Of a stretch of 64,000 nucleotides of DNA, positions 45,560 to 58,082 are shown piece by piece (the stretch's first letter is position 1; the number at the start of each line of letters is the position of its first letter). Where the stretch lies: assembly GCA_963576565.1 (NCBI GenBank), contig OY755038.1, positions 60,798,366 to 60,862,365 on the forward strand, written 5' to 3'. The notes under the pieces are model-generated. The model did not search any database and was not told the DNA's origin. It was given only the letters and a program-made list of their open reading frames with translations. Position numbers and translations under genes: made by a program. Source of the stretch: Aspidapion aeneum (taxonomy: Eukaryota > Arthropoda > Insecta > Coleoptera > Brentidae).

Positions 45560-48500
45560 CTGTATTATTTCTGTCCGTAACACGATAGCTCCTAAACCGC
45601 TAAGCCGATTCTCATACAATTTTTAGGTAAAATAGTGTTCGATACTCCAACAAGCTGATTAGATTTTGCTCAGAATCCATTTATGCTAATGACAGGTTTT
45701 TGAAAATTAAAAAAAATTTTTTTGTAAAAGCTTTAGTTTCTGAGATATTTACAAAAAATTGTTTTCAAGGCTGATATATCCTGGCTTCACTGCGCTAATA
45801 GGTTAGCTAGAAAGGTATCAGATTCGTCATGGATCTTTTTTCTTTTTATTATTTTTTTGGATTTGCATTATGAAAACAGATTCGGTTCCACGAACGAGGG
45901 GTTAATATAGGTAATTAGCTGCCAGAGCTCATAAAAACTAGAGATTTGCTTCTTACGATTATTACATTTTTACAGAATCGCATACAAAAGTTTCGACTGT
46001 AAATTTATATGGACAGTTTTGCGTAACCTCTTAAAGTTTTCCAATTCTTTTTATTTTTAAACAGTGCCGGCCCTCTAATTTTTTAGAGCATACTTGGTTC
46101 ATGAGAACGTAGGACATTTGGAAAAAAATTGGTAGATGTTTATGATTTTCTCGGGCACAAAAAGCTCTAGAATCAGGCCTTTTGAACGTCTCCTATGATC
46201 TTCTTTGATTTACGATCAAACCAGTTAAGTTTTAAGTCCTTTACGTCGGTATCAAATTTTTAATCTCATTTATAAAATTGTACCCACGTTTTCTTCATAA
46301 TAATTGTAACAGGTGGCCTCGTTGACAGTGGTACTCTCAAATCAAGTGGTCAATGCAAGCTACCAATTTGTGCAATAATTTAAATGGCTCATAAAATTAT
46401 TACAAGTTACTATACGTTATTAAATTTATTACTTGGCGGAATTAGGCGGTTCTAGGAGGAAGAATATAATATAAGAAGTGTTTTTCTTAATTATATAAAC
46501 AATGTAGGAAAATCATACATACCTTTTCAGTTTTCTTTTTGAAACTTCACATTTTCACTTAATTATATTTATTAATCAAATATCAAATTTTACTACAAAT
46601 AAACTTTTATATTCTAGTATTCACACTTTTTAAATTTTACGTTTTAAGGTCCTTGTGTATTCTTGTTGTAAATATTATTATTTATTAACATTTAAACATT
46701 GATTGAATAAAATTATTCATTCAACTGTTTAATTTCCTTATGACTACTGTTTAGGTTTGGGATTTTATATTGATTAAAAATGCTGATTTTAGGTCAACAA
46801 AAGGTTTGTATTTGATGTTAAAAAAACCAGAAAAACATAGAAATAATATTTTAAAAACTGGAAACAGCAATAATAAAAAAGTTTAAAATTAAAATAAACT
46901 AAAAGTAAAAACCAAAATAGCATAGCTAAAATAGAATAGCAAAGTTAATAGTTTTATCCAAAGTTAAAATAATTAATATGATTTAACATTTCCCCAGTTG
47001 CAAAAAAATTCCCTCTTAAATGAAGCGATATGAAGCGAACAGAAACCAACTAAAGAATGTTCTCTAATGATTTTCTAGTCTCAGCAACCGAACCAACCCT
47101 ACTTCATAGACACTCATAGCTTGCCGTTTATTGGTTTGCGCTCCAAGCCTTCTCGCTTTGGTGAGAAAGAGATAGACAGTACTTTAAACGCTCCAAACAA
47201 AGAGACAAAACACCAACGCAACCTAGACTTAGAAATTTGTTTCAGATCAAAATGACACAGTGTGTTTTGTTTCAAGTTACAAAATGTAAATTTATGTGAT
47301 GTTAGTGGCTCAAAGGACATCTAACAAGCCAAATACAACTTTTATTAAAATACAGCGAACCTGAAAACTTTGCCAAAAAACAAGTCGCTGCATTGCCATA
47401 AATGCTTGGGATCTGATGGTACTAGTAATCGATTAAAACAGTCAACGTAAAATCATCATCAAAAAGACAAATGAGGCCGAATTTTGACGCTATGACCACC
47501 GTCTAATACCCGATTCAGCTAATTCTAAAGAAAACCATCCAGAATAGATAATATTTTGGTTAATATCCTGACAATTTTTAACAAATCTTACGAAATGTAC
47601 GTTTCTGTTAAAAGGTTGATTAGTTGTTGGTTAAACATAGAATTATTACACTTGTAGTTAAACATTATTGTATGAATTCGAAATAATTAAGGTGTTTACA
47701 GAGCTCTTAAAAAATAAACAGAAACCTTTTAAAATATTTTTGTGAAATGTATCGTCAAATTTATTTAGTTTTTTAATGGGACCGAAACCTAACCGAGGCA
47801 ACATGACATGCCAATAATATCGTTTTAACGACGTCTTTTAAATTGCAAAAAAATAAAACGAATATAAAGCTTTGAGTAGACAAAACAGAGTGGTTGTCAA
47901 TCTTGATTTAAATTGAAACGCGTTTTCACCCGCAAAATAAAACGAAATAATTGTTTAAGAAAAAATTTGGATTTTTAGCGAATGCCTGCAAAACAAAATA
48001 TTTTTATTCACTGTACGTTTACAACCCGGCACAACTTGTTTTTAAAAAATTATTGGGACGGAAAATGTGGTAATTTTACTATTAACCGTCGATGTAGTAT
48101 AATGCACAAACAAAAAAGTGTCTCAAATCTAGACAATTGGCATTGGATTACAAAAAAAGATCCTTGTAAATAATAGGTAATTTTTTTATAATATTGTATT
48201 TACTTAAGGCAAACCATATTTTATTATAAGATACATTTGTTTCATATTGGTTTATTTTTAGAAAAAGATTTACTTGCATGATGACAACTTTTGATTTTTT
48301 AAAAAGAAAATTGATGTTTTATTTTGAGAAAATTTGTTAAAAATTACTTGTTCACTTGTTTCTTGTCGATTTATCACTAAATAAGCAATTGATGATTTTG
48401 TGCAATGTAAGTAGGGCGTCCAATGAAACCGCACAGAGCGCCCCGGACGGCCGGCACGGCTAGCCCGTCCAGCAACCTCAGCCAATACCATGGTATTGCC

Positions 48501-48591
48501 TCAGCCTGTTGCATCGGCATGATTATGATACGAATTTGACTATCAAAGGTGAAAGAGGTGTGATGCGAAAGCAATATTCTGAAAATGAATA
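44940..48591. other. Unannotated AT-rich DNA
   Basis: No gene recognised. Contains the GT microsatellite at 45529-45556. Open frames at 47114-47320 (minus) and 47982-48173 have no motif. Confidence 0.5.
45529..45556. repeat. (TG)n microsatellite
   Basis: About 14 TG units after tgtatgtc, interrupted at gggtctg. Confidence 0.95.
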
Positions 48592-48742
48592 GTTCATCGG
48601 ATTCGGAAGAAGAAACTCTTGTTTTGCCTGCACACACACACACAATGCTATTGCTAACAACGACTCTTTGTGTCATATTTGCCTTCTTGAGGAACACCGA
48701 GCGCAACGATTATAAACACACAGGATTGCTTATTTCCATTTA
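48592..48742 (+). other. Small acidic-start open frame, unrecognised
   Basis: A 49-codon frame starting MNSSSDSEEETLVLPAHTHT then a hydrophobic stretch (TMLLLTTTLCVIFAFL). A Ser/Asp/Glu-rich start is seen in some Harbinger-type transposases and many unrelated proteins, so no assignment. Its 3' part overlaps the 32-bp inverted repeat at 48703-48734. Confidence 0.2.
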
Positions 48743-50658
48743 ACTCTATGTTAGCGTCGCTCAGCGAGACGAACAGTGTCTGCTTACGTCACCAGCGGAC
48801 CAGTTGCTTTGTTTATATTGAGAGCTCGTGTGAGTTTAAGGTATTTTTGATGTTTTTACCGCCTTTTTTGGCGTTTTTTCATTTATTTGACGGCGTGGTT
48901 GACTATTTAGGAGGAAAATCTGAGGGCACGGCAGTGCCTCGCCAAGATCACGCGCCGTACCATCTTTTCTTGAAACATTTCAGCCGATATTTGACCTATC
49001 TAAAACTCTACTTCGGAATGAGCTACGAATTTTAAACTTTGCACAGTCGTAGATCTCTATGGAGTTAACAACCCCTCCAAGTTTCATGGAATTCCATAAA
49101 GTAGTAAAGTAGTAACGAAATTTCAAAAAACGTCGAAATTGTCACTCACTCACTCATGTATAGATCATCAAAATTCTACTGTACTTCCAGACATGCTACA
49201 AAGCTGAAATTTGGCAGACCAATAGAAATTATGACCAAACCCCTGAAAAAAATCAAGACTCCAAAATTATAATTTACTTTCCTCCCCTATAAATGTAAAG
49301 TAATGTAAAAGTAACATTGCCCACTTCCGGACACGCTAGAGAGCTGAGCTTTGGAAGGCCGATAGGAACTATGATAAAACTTTAACAGAAAATTAAAAAA
49401 CCCCAAAGTTTAATTAACTTCCCTCCCCTATAAATGTAAAGTTATGTAAATTAGCATTGTCCACTTCCAGAAACGCTAGAGAGCTAAGCTTTGGAAGACT
49501 GATAGGAACTATGATAAAACTATAGGAAAAAATTGAAAAACACTAAGATTTTAATTTACTTTCCTTCCCTATAAATGTAAAGTTATGTAAAATTAACATT
49601 GCCTACTTCCAGGAACACTAGAGAGCTGAGCTTTAGAAAGCTGATAAGAACTATGATAAAACCATAAGCAAATATAAAAAACTCAACATTTTTAATAAGG
49701 CATTGCAAAAGTATTGAACAATATCCCGTATATTTTACTACTTTAAAACTTAAATATTATCCAAATCCTTTAAAAAAGCAGTGAAATCATAACAAAAACA
49801 TTTCATGTAAAAAAAGCCAAGTACGCGAAAGTGGTATTCCGTAAAAAGAATTGAGATAAAAGTAAAGCCAAGTTCTACAATACAAATTTCAAAATGAATC
49901 AATTATGCCGCAAACATAATTCTTTTATTAAACTGATTATTGGAAAGTTTATTTTGTAGACAGTTTCTCCAAGTTTAGTTTCAGTTTTTTTCTTAAGTTT
50001 TTTTAGTCTCTTTATAGAAGTTTTCAGAAACATGTTACAGGAGAAGGAGTGAAAACGGGCGCTGGGTGGGATAAAAACAACTCATAACACAAACAATGTA
50101 AATCATTTGAAAAAAAAAACTTGGATCTATTGATTTAAAGCATAAGAAGTTGAAAAACACATCTTATTTGGCTGTTTTCTCCAAAAACTGACTGGTTTAT
50201 GATATAATAATATATTAAATATTGCAATTTTAGATCTGAAATATCAAATAAATACCTTTTTGTTACTACATAATATAAGTGTATTTTATTATATCCGCAA
50301 CAAAAACAATAAATTATACATCTAATGATTTAAATTGATTAAACTTTTAGAAAAAATTCTACTTCTATTCTAAAACTTTCAACTATTTAAAAAAGAAACT
50401 CCAACATATCGTCTGGTAGAAAAATTCAGCTCTCAGAGCAAACTCTTGATTTATCAAATCATTTGTTTTGAATGAATGAAATTATTAATTATATTTACCA
50501 TCACGAATAAAAAATTTGTTTGGAAAGGGGCAAGAAAAAAGCGGGAAAAACTCACGATTGCAATGTGACTAGTGAGTGCACTAGTGACGTAAGCAAGGCG
50601 CCGTCTACCGCTGAAAGATTCGAGCTAATAAGCAATCCTGTGTGTTTATAATCGTTGC
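48703..50658. repeat. Inverted 32-bp repeat pair 1.9 kb apart
   Basis: 48703-48734 (gcaacgattataaacacaca...) is the exact reverse complement of 50627-50658. Weaker similarity continues inward (tgcttacgtcaccag near 48782 and its complement near 50582). The pair may be the ends of a decayed transposon or two opposed copies of a repeat. Confidence 0.7.
49193..49690 (+). repeat. Tandem repeat, about four units of 130-141 bp
   Basis: acttccag or acttccgg starts units at 49193, 49323, 49463 and 49604. Each continues with ctaga.agctga..tttgg, then gataggaactatgata, then cctataaatgtaaag. Units have diverged and the last is truncated. Confidence 0.88.
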
Positions 50659-50664
50659 ACCGAG

Positions 50665-51322
50665 CGTGGCGGTCCAGCCAGAAATACCAGAGGTGTTCAT
50701 TTGTTAATGTACAAATGAAAATCTGCTGGCAGGCAGTACGGTGGACTGGCTCTGTGTTACATGTTGGACATTGGGTACAAAATTATAATTATTTTCCTGT
50801 GATAAAAATTATAGTGGTGCATTTGTAAATAGTTGCTTTATTTCGTTTTAAGAAAGTTTTTTGAAAATGTTTGTCCGTACAATTATTATAAAGGGTGAAG
50901 ATAAAGAGTTAAAGAGTTCCTAAAATGACAAATTTTAAAGAAAATGTATACTCTATTATAAACTATGTAACACAAAACTTTATAGGCTTTTAATTATTAT
51001 CTATTTAATACTGTATTAGGGTTAATAGTATTTTACATTTGCTATAGATTTTCATGGTGGTTATTACATTATTGGTCAGTTTACACCTATATAAAGAATA
51101 CCATGTTTTTTAAAAAAAAAATTAAAATAATTAATAAAAGGTCCAATAAAAAACGCCCAGGAATGCCCGCAAAACTGTTTATAAAATCTAATAAAGGAAG
51201 ATGTCTATCATAATCTAAAAAAAGTGGCTGCCCCGAGCTGCCACCTTATAAGAAAATATCGATTTAATTTGGCGTATACTTTAAAAATCAATAATTTTGT
51301 GGGAAAATAGCTACAAATCAAT
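50665..51322. other. Unannotated AT-rich DNA
   Basis: No gene or repeat recognised. The frame 51208-51456 (minus) overlaps the inverted repeat below and is not credible. Confidence 0.5.
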
Positions 51323-51589
51323 AGAGAATTATTGAAATACAGCCAGACTATAATTGTGCCAGGCACTATTTTGACACATTCACATTGAAAACTGACAGTT
51401 GCTCCTTCAACATTGACATGACCATCAAATTTAAAACTTTCGTCGTTTATTTTCAATTAATAAAAGAAGGCTCTATTTATTCCGGTTTATATAGTAAAAA
51501 AGGTTGAGATCACAGCTGATATTACAATGTGAAGGTGTCAAAATTGTGCCTGGCACTATTATAGCCTGGCTTTATTTCAATAATTCTCT
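51323..51589. mobile_element. MITE-like inverted repeat (~267 bp)
   Basis: 51323-51377 and 51535-51589 are inverted copies (agagaattattgaaa... against ...tttcaataattctct), with similarity continuing inward to about 51390 and 51520. Each arm contains the small palindrome gtgccaggcac or gtgcctggcac. No target duplication identified. Confidence 0.65.
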
Positions 51590-53652
51590 AATACAAAAAA
51601 AATCATAATCATTAAGTTGACTTTAATTGATTTTTATTTTTTGTGTTTTGAATTTCGTTTAATGCATTATACTTTAATGCGTTAAGGGTCAAAATTGCTA
51701 GAGAGCAGGGGGGTAGGGTGTTAACATAATACGTAATGTAAAAAACTTAATAACTTCATTGCTTAAGTATAAACTCCATTCCTCAACTAAATATTAACAA
51801 AGAAACTTACTAGGCCATCAAACACTCATGCTACTCCCTACTCTTTGCTTGTGTGTTAAATTAGAACGTAAAATATTAGTTTAAAATTACGGATTTAGAA
51901 AATTTAACAAATTATTCAGTTTACAAAATTTTCAGTGAAAATAATGTTATTTTTTGTGATCATAAGAAAGCTATAGAATGTTTACTTCGCTAATTAAATA
52001 TTCCAGAAAAAGAGCTTGCTCCATTTTCTGAAAAATTACATAAATTTGGTAACAAACTATATTCTAAATGGAATGCTTTTTCTAGAACATCGTCAAAATT
52101 TTTTCAACAAAATGGTTTATGGTTAAGTCAACCATTAAGAAATTAAGAACAATATTCTGCATGTTTGGAAAATCCATTGCCTTTTATTTCACGATCATTT
52201 TTAAGTTTATGTTTTGTATTTGTTGTAAAATAACTTAATATTAAAATTTGTCCACCATCTTGAATATTTATGAAACTTCAGTTGTGACATTAAATTTGTA
52301 AAGTATTATGGCTTTCCAAAATGACTACAATTATAAAAATTGGACAAAACTTTTTTAAGAAATGAGCAATTGTCAAAGAGTCATGTCATGTCACCCTATA
52401 TAATAAATTATTAATTTATAAAAAAATATTTTTTCCTAATTAAATTTAATATGAAAAATGTAGGTGATATTTAAGTAAGCATTTTAAAAAAATAAGTTTT
52501 TGTAAAACACACTATAATTTTGAGCCGCCCTATATGTGGTTTAAGTTATGCAAAGCAACTAATTTTTTCAAATATAAGGCGTCACTATTTAGACAATATA
52601 ACTGTGTATAAAAGTAATTCCTAAGTTTTCCGGATTGAAAGTACCATGTAAAAAACCTCATGTCCAACCGTTCCCATGAGCCCGTTTCACTTTGGGCCGT
52701 GCGGGGCGGGCCAATTCTTTAGGATCTCTACTTAAAAAACAAATAAATTAAGTTTTTCTTTATATTTCTTGAAGTGTTTATTTTATAATTTTTTAAAATG
52801 TTTGTCACCAAACAAAAGAAATAAAAAAAATATATCACTTTTCATGTAACGAAAAAGTTTACTGGAATTTCCCACAATGTCACTACTTTACATGGGCATG
52901 AAAATATCATCCCTCTAGTTGAAAATTTTACAAATATCTTTTACTCGTTTGGAATTTACATTTTTTAAAAAATTATCCGGTTGCGAGCTTTTTCACTATG
53001 TTAAGAGTTATATACATTTGTTTTGCATTATGATTTTTACTTTTTGACCAATTTTAATAAATAGTAATCCATTCGATAGTTTTTACCATGAAGTCGATTT
53101 TTCTATTACGCTGATAAAAAACAGCTAATCTTTGAGGGCCAACAACTTTTTTATTTTTTAAATAATGTTATTGGGTAAAACTCTGACGTATATGGCAAAA
53201 AGGAAGCATTTGGCCTGAGGTTTAGGTTTTATTATAGTGGCGCACTTAAAAATTTAGCGGGGTAAAAATTATCTGTTTTGAAGTAGTCCGTCATTTTGAA
53301 TTTTGTACAAAGATGACTTCTGACATAAAATCTGAATTTTTCATTTTTAACAACGTATTTTCTTTATATTTTGAACAATTTTTAAGGAATTTATACTTTG
53401 TTAAATTTTTTGTGTTTTTTAAGGAAAAAACTGACTTTACTTTGGTTTATTAGGAGGCAACTATCAGTTTTCTTAAAAAGTTTGTATGATATTTTTTGCT
53501 AGTAAATTAATTTTCTATTTAATTTTAAAAAAATCAATTTTAAAATTGAGTGAAATAATAGTGACATTTATTTCACAGATTTTGCTGAGGTACAAACCCG
53601 GATCTAAGCTAGAGATGCATTTGGGCTATATACATTTATAAACGTTAGTATA
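51590..53652. other. AT-rich DNA with one decayed coding trace
   Basis: No intact gene. A coding-like stretch lies at about 51940-52145 (separate entry). The rest is AT-rich without recognised features. Confidence 0.5.
51940..52145 (+). pseudogene. Decayed coding fragment, unrecognised
   Basis: In one frame, NVIFCDHKKAIECLLR, a stop, then IPEKELAPFSEKLHKFGN and KWNAFSRTSSKFFQQNGLWL up to a stop at 52143. The residue composition looks protein-like and unlike the surrounding AT-rich noise. CDH could be a leftover zinc ligand pair. I cannot name the family; a transposase or zinc-finger gene relic is possible. Confidence 0.35.
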
Positions 53653-53654
53653 TA

Positions 53655-54537
53655 CAGTGCAGACCTAAACAGACCACCCTTTCTAACTTAAACAAAGAGA
53701 GATATCGATTTTTGAGGATATTTAAGCTAAGTCACAGTTATGTCAAGTTAACCTTATGACAAAAGTTTGACATAACATCAAAATTTTTAAAATGGAAGAG
53801 GGGGCATTTAATACCGCCTTCAAAAGGTATTTTTATTTTGTATACAACGCATTTAAAATTTTTAAGATCGGTTTAGTTTTCTATGTTTCTAAGTTATGTC
53901 AGAACCTAAAAATAAGTTAAAAAATTTAAATAGGAAAACATGCTGTGTGAGCATTTTTTTTGTTTATTTTAAATTTAAACAAATGGGTCCATTTTTTCGT
54001 AGATATCTCAGACACGAAAGCTCCTACAAAGTTTTTGGTTATTAGACAAAATTATTAAGAAGAACGTCTGCTAAATGTATATAAAGTCATTTAACACAAA
54101 AATTAAATTACTTTAGAATAGTTATTACACATCACGCTTTCGTATTTAAAATGTTAAACTTATTATTATGTTATTGTCATAACTAAGAAGCATAAAAAAT
54201 CAATTTATTATAAAATAAATCATTTTCAAAAAAAAATTGTTTGATAAAAAGTTTCCTTTTTGAGAGTCTACCGCGAACAAAAATAACGATCTCCTATGAA
54301 AATTAACCGATTTTAAAATATTAAATTATCCTGTATAGATCATCACAATACCTTTGAAAAAGGTATAATATGCCCACCCTTTCAATTAAAAATTTTTAAC
54401 ATTAAGTTATTTTGACATAACTGTCACTTACCTGAAATATCCTCAAAAAAGATCCTATTAAAAAGACTTTTTACCAGAAATCAATATCTCTTTCTGTTTA
54501 AAAGTTAGAAGAGGAGAATCTATTTAAGTCCGCACTG
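53655..54537. mobile_element. Long inverted-repeat MITE, Tc1/mariner-like
   Basis: Ends read cagtgcagacctaa (53655) and the complement of cagtgcggacttaa (54537), each next to TA (53653-53654, 54538-54539). The arms remain similar for about 190 bp (for example aaaggtatttttatttt near 53825 against its complement near 54350). CAGTG..GAC ends with TA duplication are typical of Tc1/mariner elements. 883 bp, no transposase. Confidence 0.75.
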
Positions 54538-54539
54538 TA

Positions 54540-56377
54540 TATTTTTAAACATATTTCTTTTTAAATTGTACCATATAGTTTTCTATTTCGATTTTTAAAA
54601 TCAGCGTAAATTTTCCTGAAAATGTTGAACACATGACATGACAATCATTCTTTATTTTCTTATTTTAATTTTCCATACAATTATTTATTATTATTAATGA
54701 TGTTTTAAAATTAACTAAACAACTTAGTAAAAGAATGTAAAAAATATGTCATTTTTACCTCTGACGACTTGCCCGTGAAACTTTTTTGTTAAAACTTTTT
54801 ACCTCGTAAACTTCCTTCAAATTTTAAAACTGCTTCACTTGTTTCAAATTTCACCGCACGCCATTGCACTGTGAATATTTTTTAAAGAACTTACAAAAAT
54901 TCCTTAAAATCAGCAAAGAAATTTTTTTACAAATGTCATCGTAAAATGGCTTTACAACCATTAAGTATTTTCTGTCATCGTCGTTTTACCTCGAAAATGA
55001 TTTTTACATTAAAACACAAATTGTGCGAAATAATGAAAACAAAAATTGAATATAAACAATGAACAATGCCACGGGTGCGATTTTGGTAAGTTACGCATGC
55101 TCAACATCTGGATTTAATGACCTGCGGAAGCACGCGACGTTAAAATGACAACTACCGTACCCTTTCACCCCGCAACATGATGACTGGACAAATATAGGAA
55201 AAACGGAAGCTGCTTTGAATGTTTTCTCTGTATATCAGCTTCTTAAAGCAGCGCTTTACCTGCGTCATCAGGCAGGGCGCCACTGCATTCGTGTGATTTT
55301 GGTTTAGTGTTTCGGGGTGAATTATTTGAATGATTTTTTCAAAATTTCGGATGGGATCAAGTCTAATATTCTCCGATGCCATTAAGTCCCTCATTAAGGG
55401 TTTGTATTGTCTGTCCTCAAATTGATGCTTCATGCCTTTTAAACTATTTATAGTAGGTTCTAATAAAAGGCTGCTCTACTTATTTTCCAAGCTAAGTTAA
55501 ATAGATCAAAGGTACAAATTATACCCTTGGAAAACGCTTAAAATAAACTAAAATAGCTAACATTTATCACATTTAGCTTTTACCTACATAAGCATTGCGT
55601 TAAATTTAGCTAAAACACAGTTAGTGCTTTTTGGATAATTGGTCAGTTGCCTAATTTCTTGATTTTTGACGTTTTATTTAGTAATTTACCTAACGAGAGT
55701 CTAAACTAAAAAATATCAAAACCACTTTGAAAAAAAAAAGACGTTAGAAATATTTTTTTAGAGTTTCAGTTTGGTACGGATTTATACAGCACGTGCTTTT
55801 TGTAGAACGCCCATAGAACTGCTCCTAAAGCCTCGCACATGGGAGTATTCGTATCATTAAACTGGAAAAAATTAGTTGTGTTTTTTGCAATTTTATTGAA
55901 TGAATGACAAAGTGTGACAGGGTGTCCCACATGCCATGCCATGGATCAAACGGAGTGAAGTGATTCAGTTTTTAATAACTTACAAGTTATTTAATATTTT
56001 TTGTGTCAGGCGCGGATTACGGGGTGGGAAGAAAGGGGAAATTTATAGTTCCAAATCCAAAATTATAAACATATCTTCAGTTTTGACTCACAGAACACCA
56101 CCCCTTCCGGTTTCTATGCATAATTTGAAGACTAGCCATGAATATTCCCCTAGATCCGTTTCTGTTCATGGTGGTAATTTTTAAAATTATTGGTCACCGT
56201 TTTATACAAGTTTATTTTATAGGCGTATTTAAGTAATGACAAATACTTTTAAGAAATAATTTTTATTGAAAGGCTATTATTATTATCTTAAAAACTAAAA
56301 GTGACAGAATAAAATTATTGTGCCAGTTGGATTCTTTGTTCAAAAAAATATAAGAAAATCACTTTTTCATAAATAAA
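54540..56377. other. Unannotated DNA with two unrecognised open frames
   Basis: The 93-codon minus frame 55152-55433 (MKHQFEDRQYKPLMRDLM...) and the 82-codon plus frame 55936-56184 are protein-like at best weakly and match nothing I know. No repeats recognised. Confidence 0.4.
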
Positions 56378-56844
56378 TTAGTTATAGGCCCCTTTCCAAA
56401 ATGCAGACTTCTCAAAAGTCTCCCGTAGCTTCAAAACAGCTTGCAATATCAAGATGTGGTTTTCACCTTTAATCAACTTGTGGCAATTGAGGCTCGCAAG
56501 TAGGAGTAGGTTTTCTTTCCTAGAAATACCAAAAACCCCCAAAAACTTCGAATTTGGGACAATCTGTACATATTTTTTGATTTTTTTAGTCATTATTGAC
56601 ATAAGCCTACGCTTCATATCTATTAAAGAAATATAGTTCAGCAAGGTCCGGCAGGCAACTAAAACGCTTTGATAAGGAAAAAATTTGGCAAATAAAAATA
56701 CACAAATAGGGCATTTTAAAATATTTCGTAAACGTACAATGTAAATAACAAAGGACTAAAATTACGTTTTAATATATGGTACATACCTTTTATTTCCATT
56801 TTCAATAATTGGTTTTTCAAATACCAGCCACACGAAAACACCAT
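56378..56844 (-). CDS. Candidate small two-exon gene, unknown product
   Basis: Exon 1, 56844-56787: ATG, 19 codons plus one base, then a donor AAAG/GTATGT. Exon 2, 56658-56378: after the acceptor TTTTAG, ending at a stop. The 128-bp intron leaves a 339-base coding length divisible by three (112 residues). The product starts MVFSCGWYL, is Lys- and Leu-rich (TKKIKKYVQIVPNSKFL, LLLLASLNCHKL), and has no motif I recognise. A chance arrangement is quite possible. It would be the only host-gene candidate in the window. Confidence 0.3.
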
Positions 56845-57834
56845 AACAACACTAACTAACACCTCAAAAAAAAGTCGAGAACAAACACGACACGATACAA
56901 GAAGACGGAAAAGTTTTATAGGGGCGGCTTAATAGATATATTATTAGACTAGAACAAAAAAAATTTTTGATTATCTTTGTAATTTTTGCTTTTAACCGGT
57001 TTTATTATACAGATAAATGCTTGGATTTGACGTTCCTAAAGTTCATATTAGGAGGGACGCCATCTCGTAGAAATTGAAAAAAAAATTTTTTTAAGGGATG
57101 TTGCTGCTTGTAGGTAAATAAATAATTTATTTACCTACCTATTGATTTTAGGGTAAATTTTTAAAAACCCATGGCGTGTATTATAACGTGCATTTCTTAA
57201 GACCTATTTTTAGAATCGATGCCGTGTTGTCTGCAAAATAAACTTGAATGTGAACATAGTTTGTTTATTTTCTAAATTATTAATAAGTTTACCAGAGCTA
57301 ATGGATAATCGGCAATGGCGGTAAGAAACAGTTCATTGGCCTTTTTTAATCTCAATTTATCATTTTGCGGGCGAAAATAAAACCGTTGTATTCGCCTTAA
57401 TAATTGTCCCAAAAAGTCCTTCATTTTACAACACGAGAAGCGTTCATTAGTGTAGCTTCGTTATATATTTTCAGATAATTAATTGTAATTCACAACTTAA
57501 TTAGCGTCGTAGAAGCGAAAAAGGGGAATATTTTAAATTTAATTAATTTAAGACATGCGCAAATATCTACTTGTTGTTCGACTTGTACGCAAGGGTGCGT
57601 TTCCATTTGAGAGAACCAAAATGTATTCGTTACAAACGTGAAATTTAGTACCCGTGAATTTAAACATTAAACAAGTTCTCGTGGCTAATCGGGCAAAACG
57701 AAGTTTTTGGTTTTCTCATATTTTTCCGTCTTTGCAATTTATCTACTTTGCCTTCTCCATGTCCAAATAACCAGAACGATTTTGACAACTTAACCACCGT
57801 CTGGCTTTTCTAGCGAAATAAAGCAATGCAAGGC
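56845..57834. other. Unannotated AT-rich DNA
   Basis: No gene recognised. 57110-57138 is a perfect 29-nt palindrome (gtaggtaaataaat, a, then its complement). Confidence 0.5.
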
Positions 57835-58039
57835 TTAATGCTTTGCCTTTTCCACCACTGGGAACTTTACTAGATAATACAACAATCCGTATTTCCCTTG
57901 TTCCTCGGTTGAGTCAACTGGTGTGCGAAGAACATACCTGCATATGTTGACAAATTGTTGATATTTTTGGTCATCATGGCCCAAGCTGTCCAAATAGTGC
58001 AGGTAGGTTATCTCGTCACTCTTTTTTACATGATATTGG
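57835..58039 (-). pseudogene. Coding-like fragment left of the mariner remnant
   Basis: A minus frame encoding YLHYLDSLGHDDQKYQQF and YVLRTPVDSTEEQGKYGLLY to a stop at 57835. Composition is protein-like. The upstream end runs into the mariner inverted repeat at 58040, so the fragment is cut by that insertion. Family not recognised. Confidence 0.3.
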
Positions 58040-58082
58040 AGTTCCATAAGTTTCCGGCCTAACATAGAAGGAAAATCAAAAC

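Noticed and set aside
48377..48706. 109-codon minus-strand frame
   Set aside because: Covers a CA repeat and a GC-rich patch, no motif; the plus strand has an equally plausible short frame.
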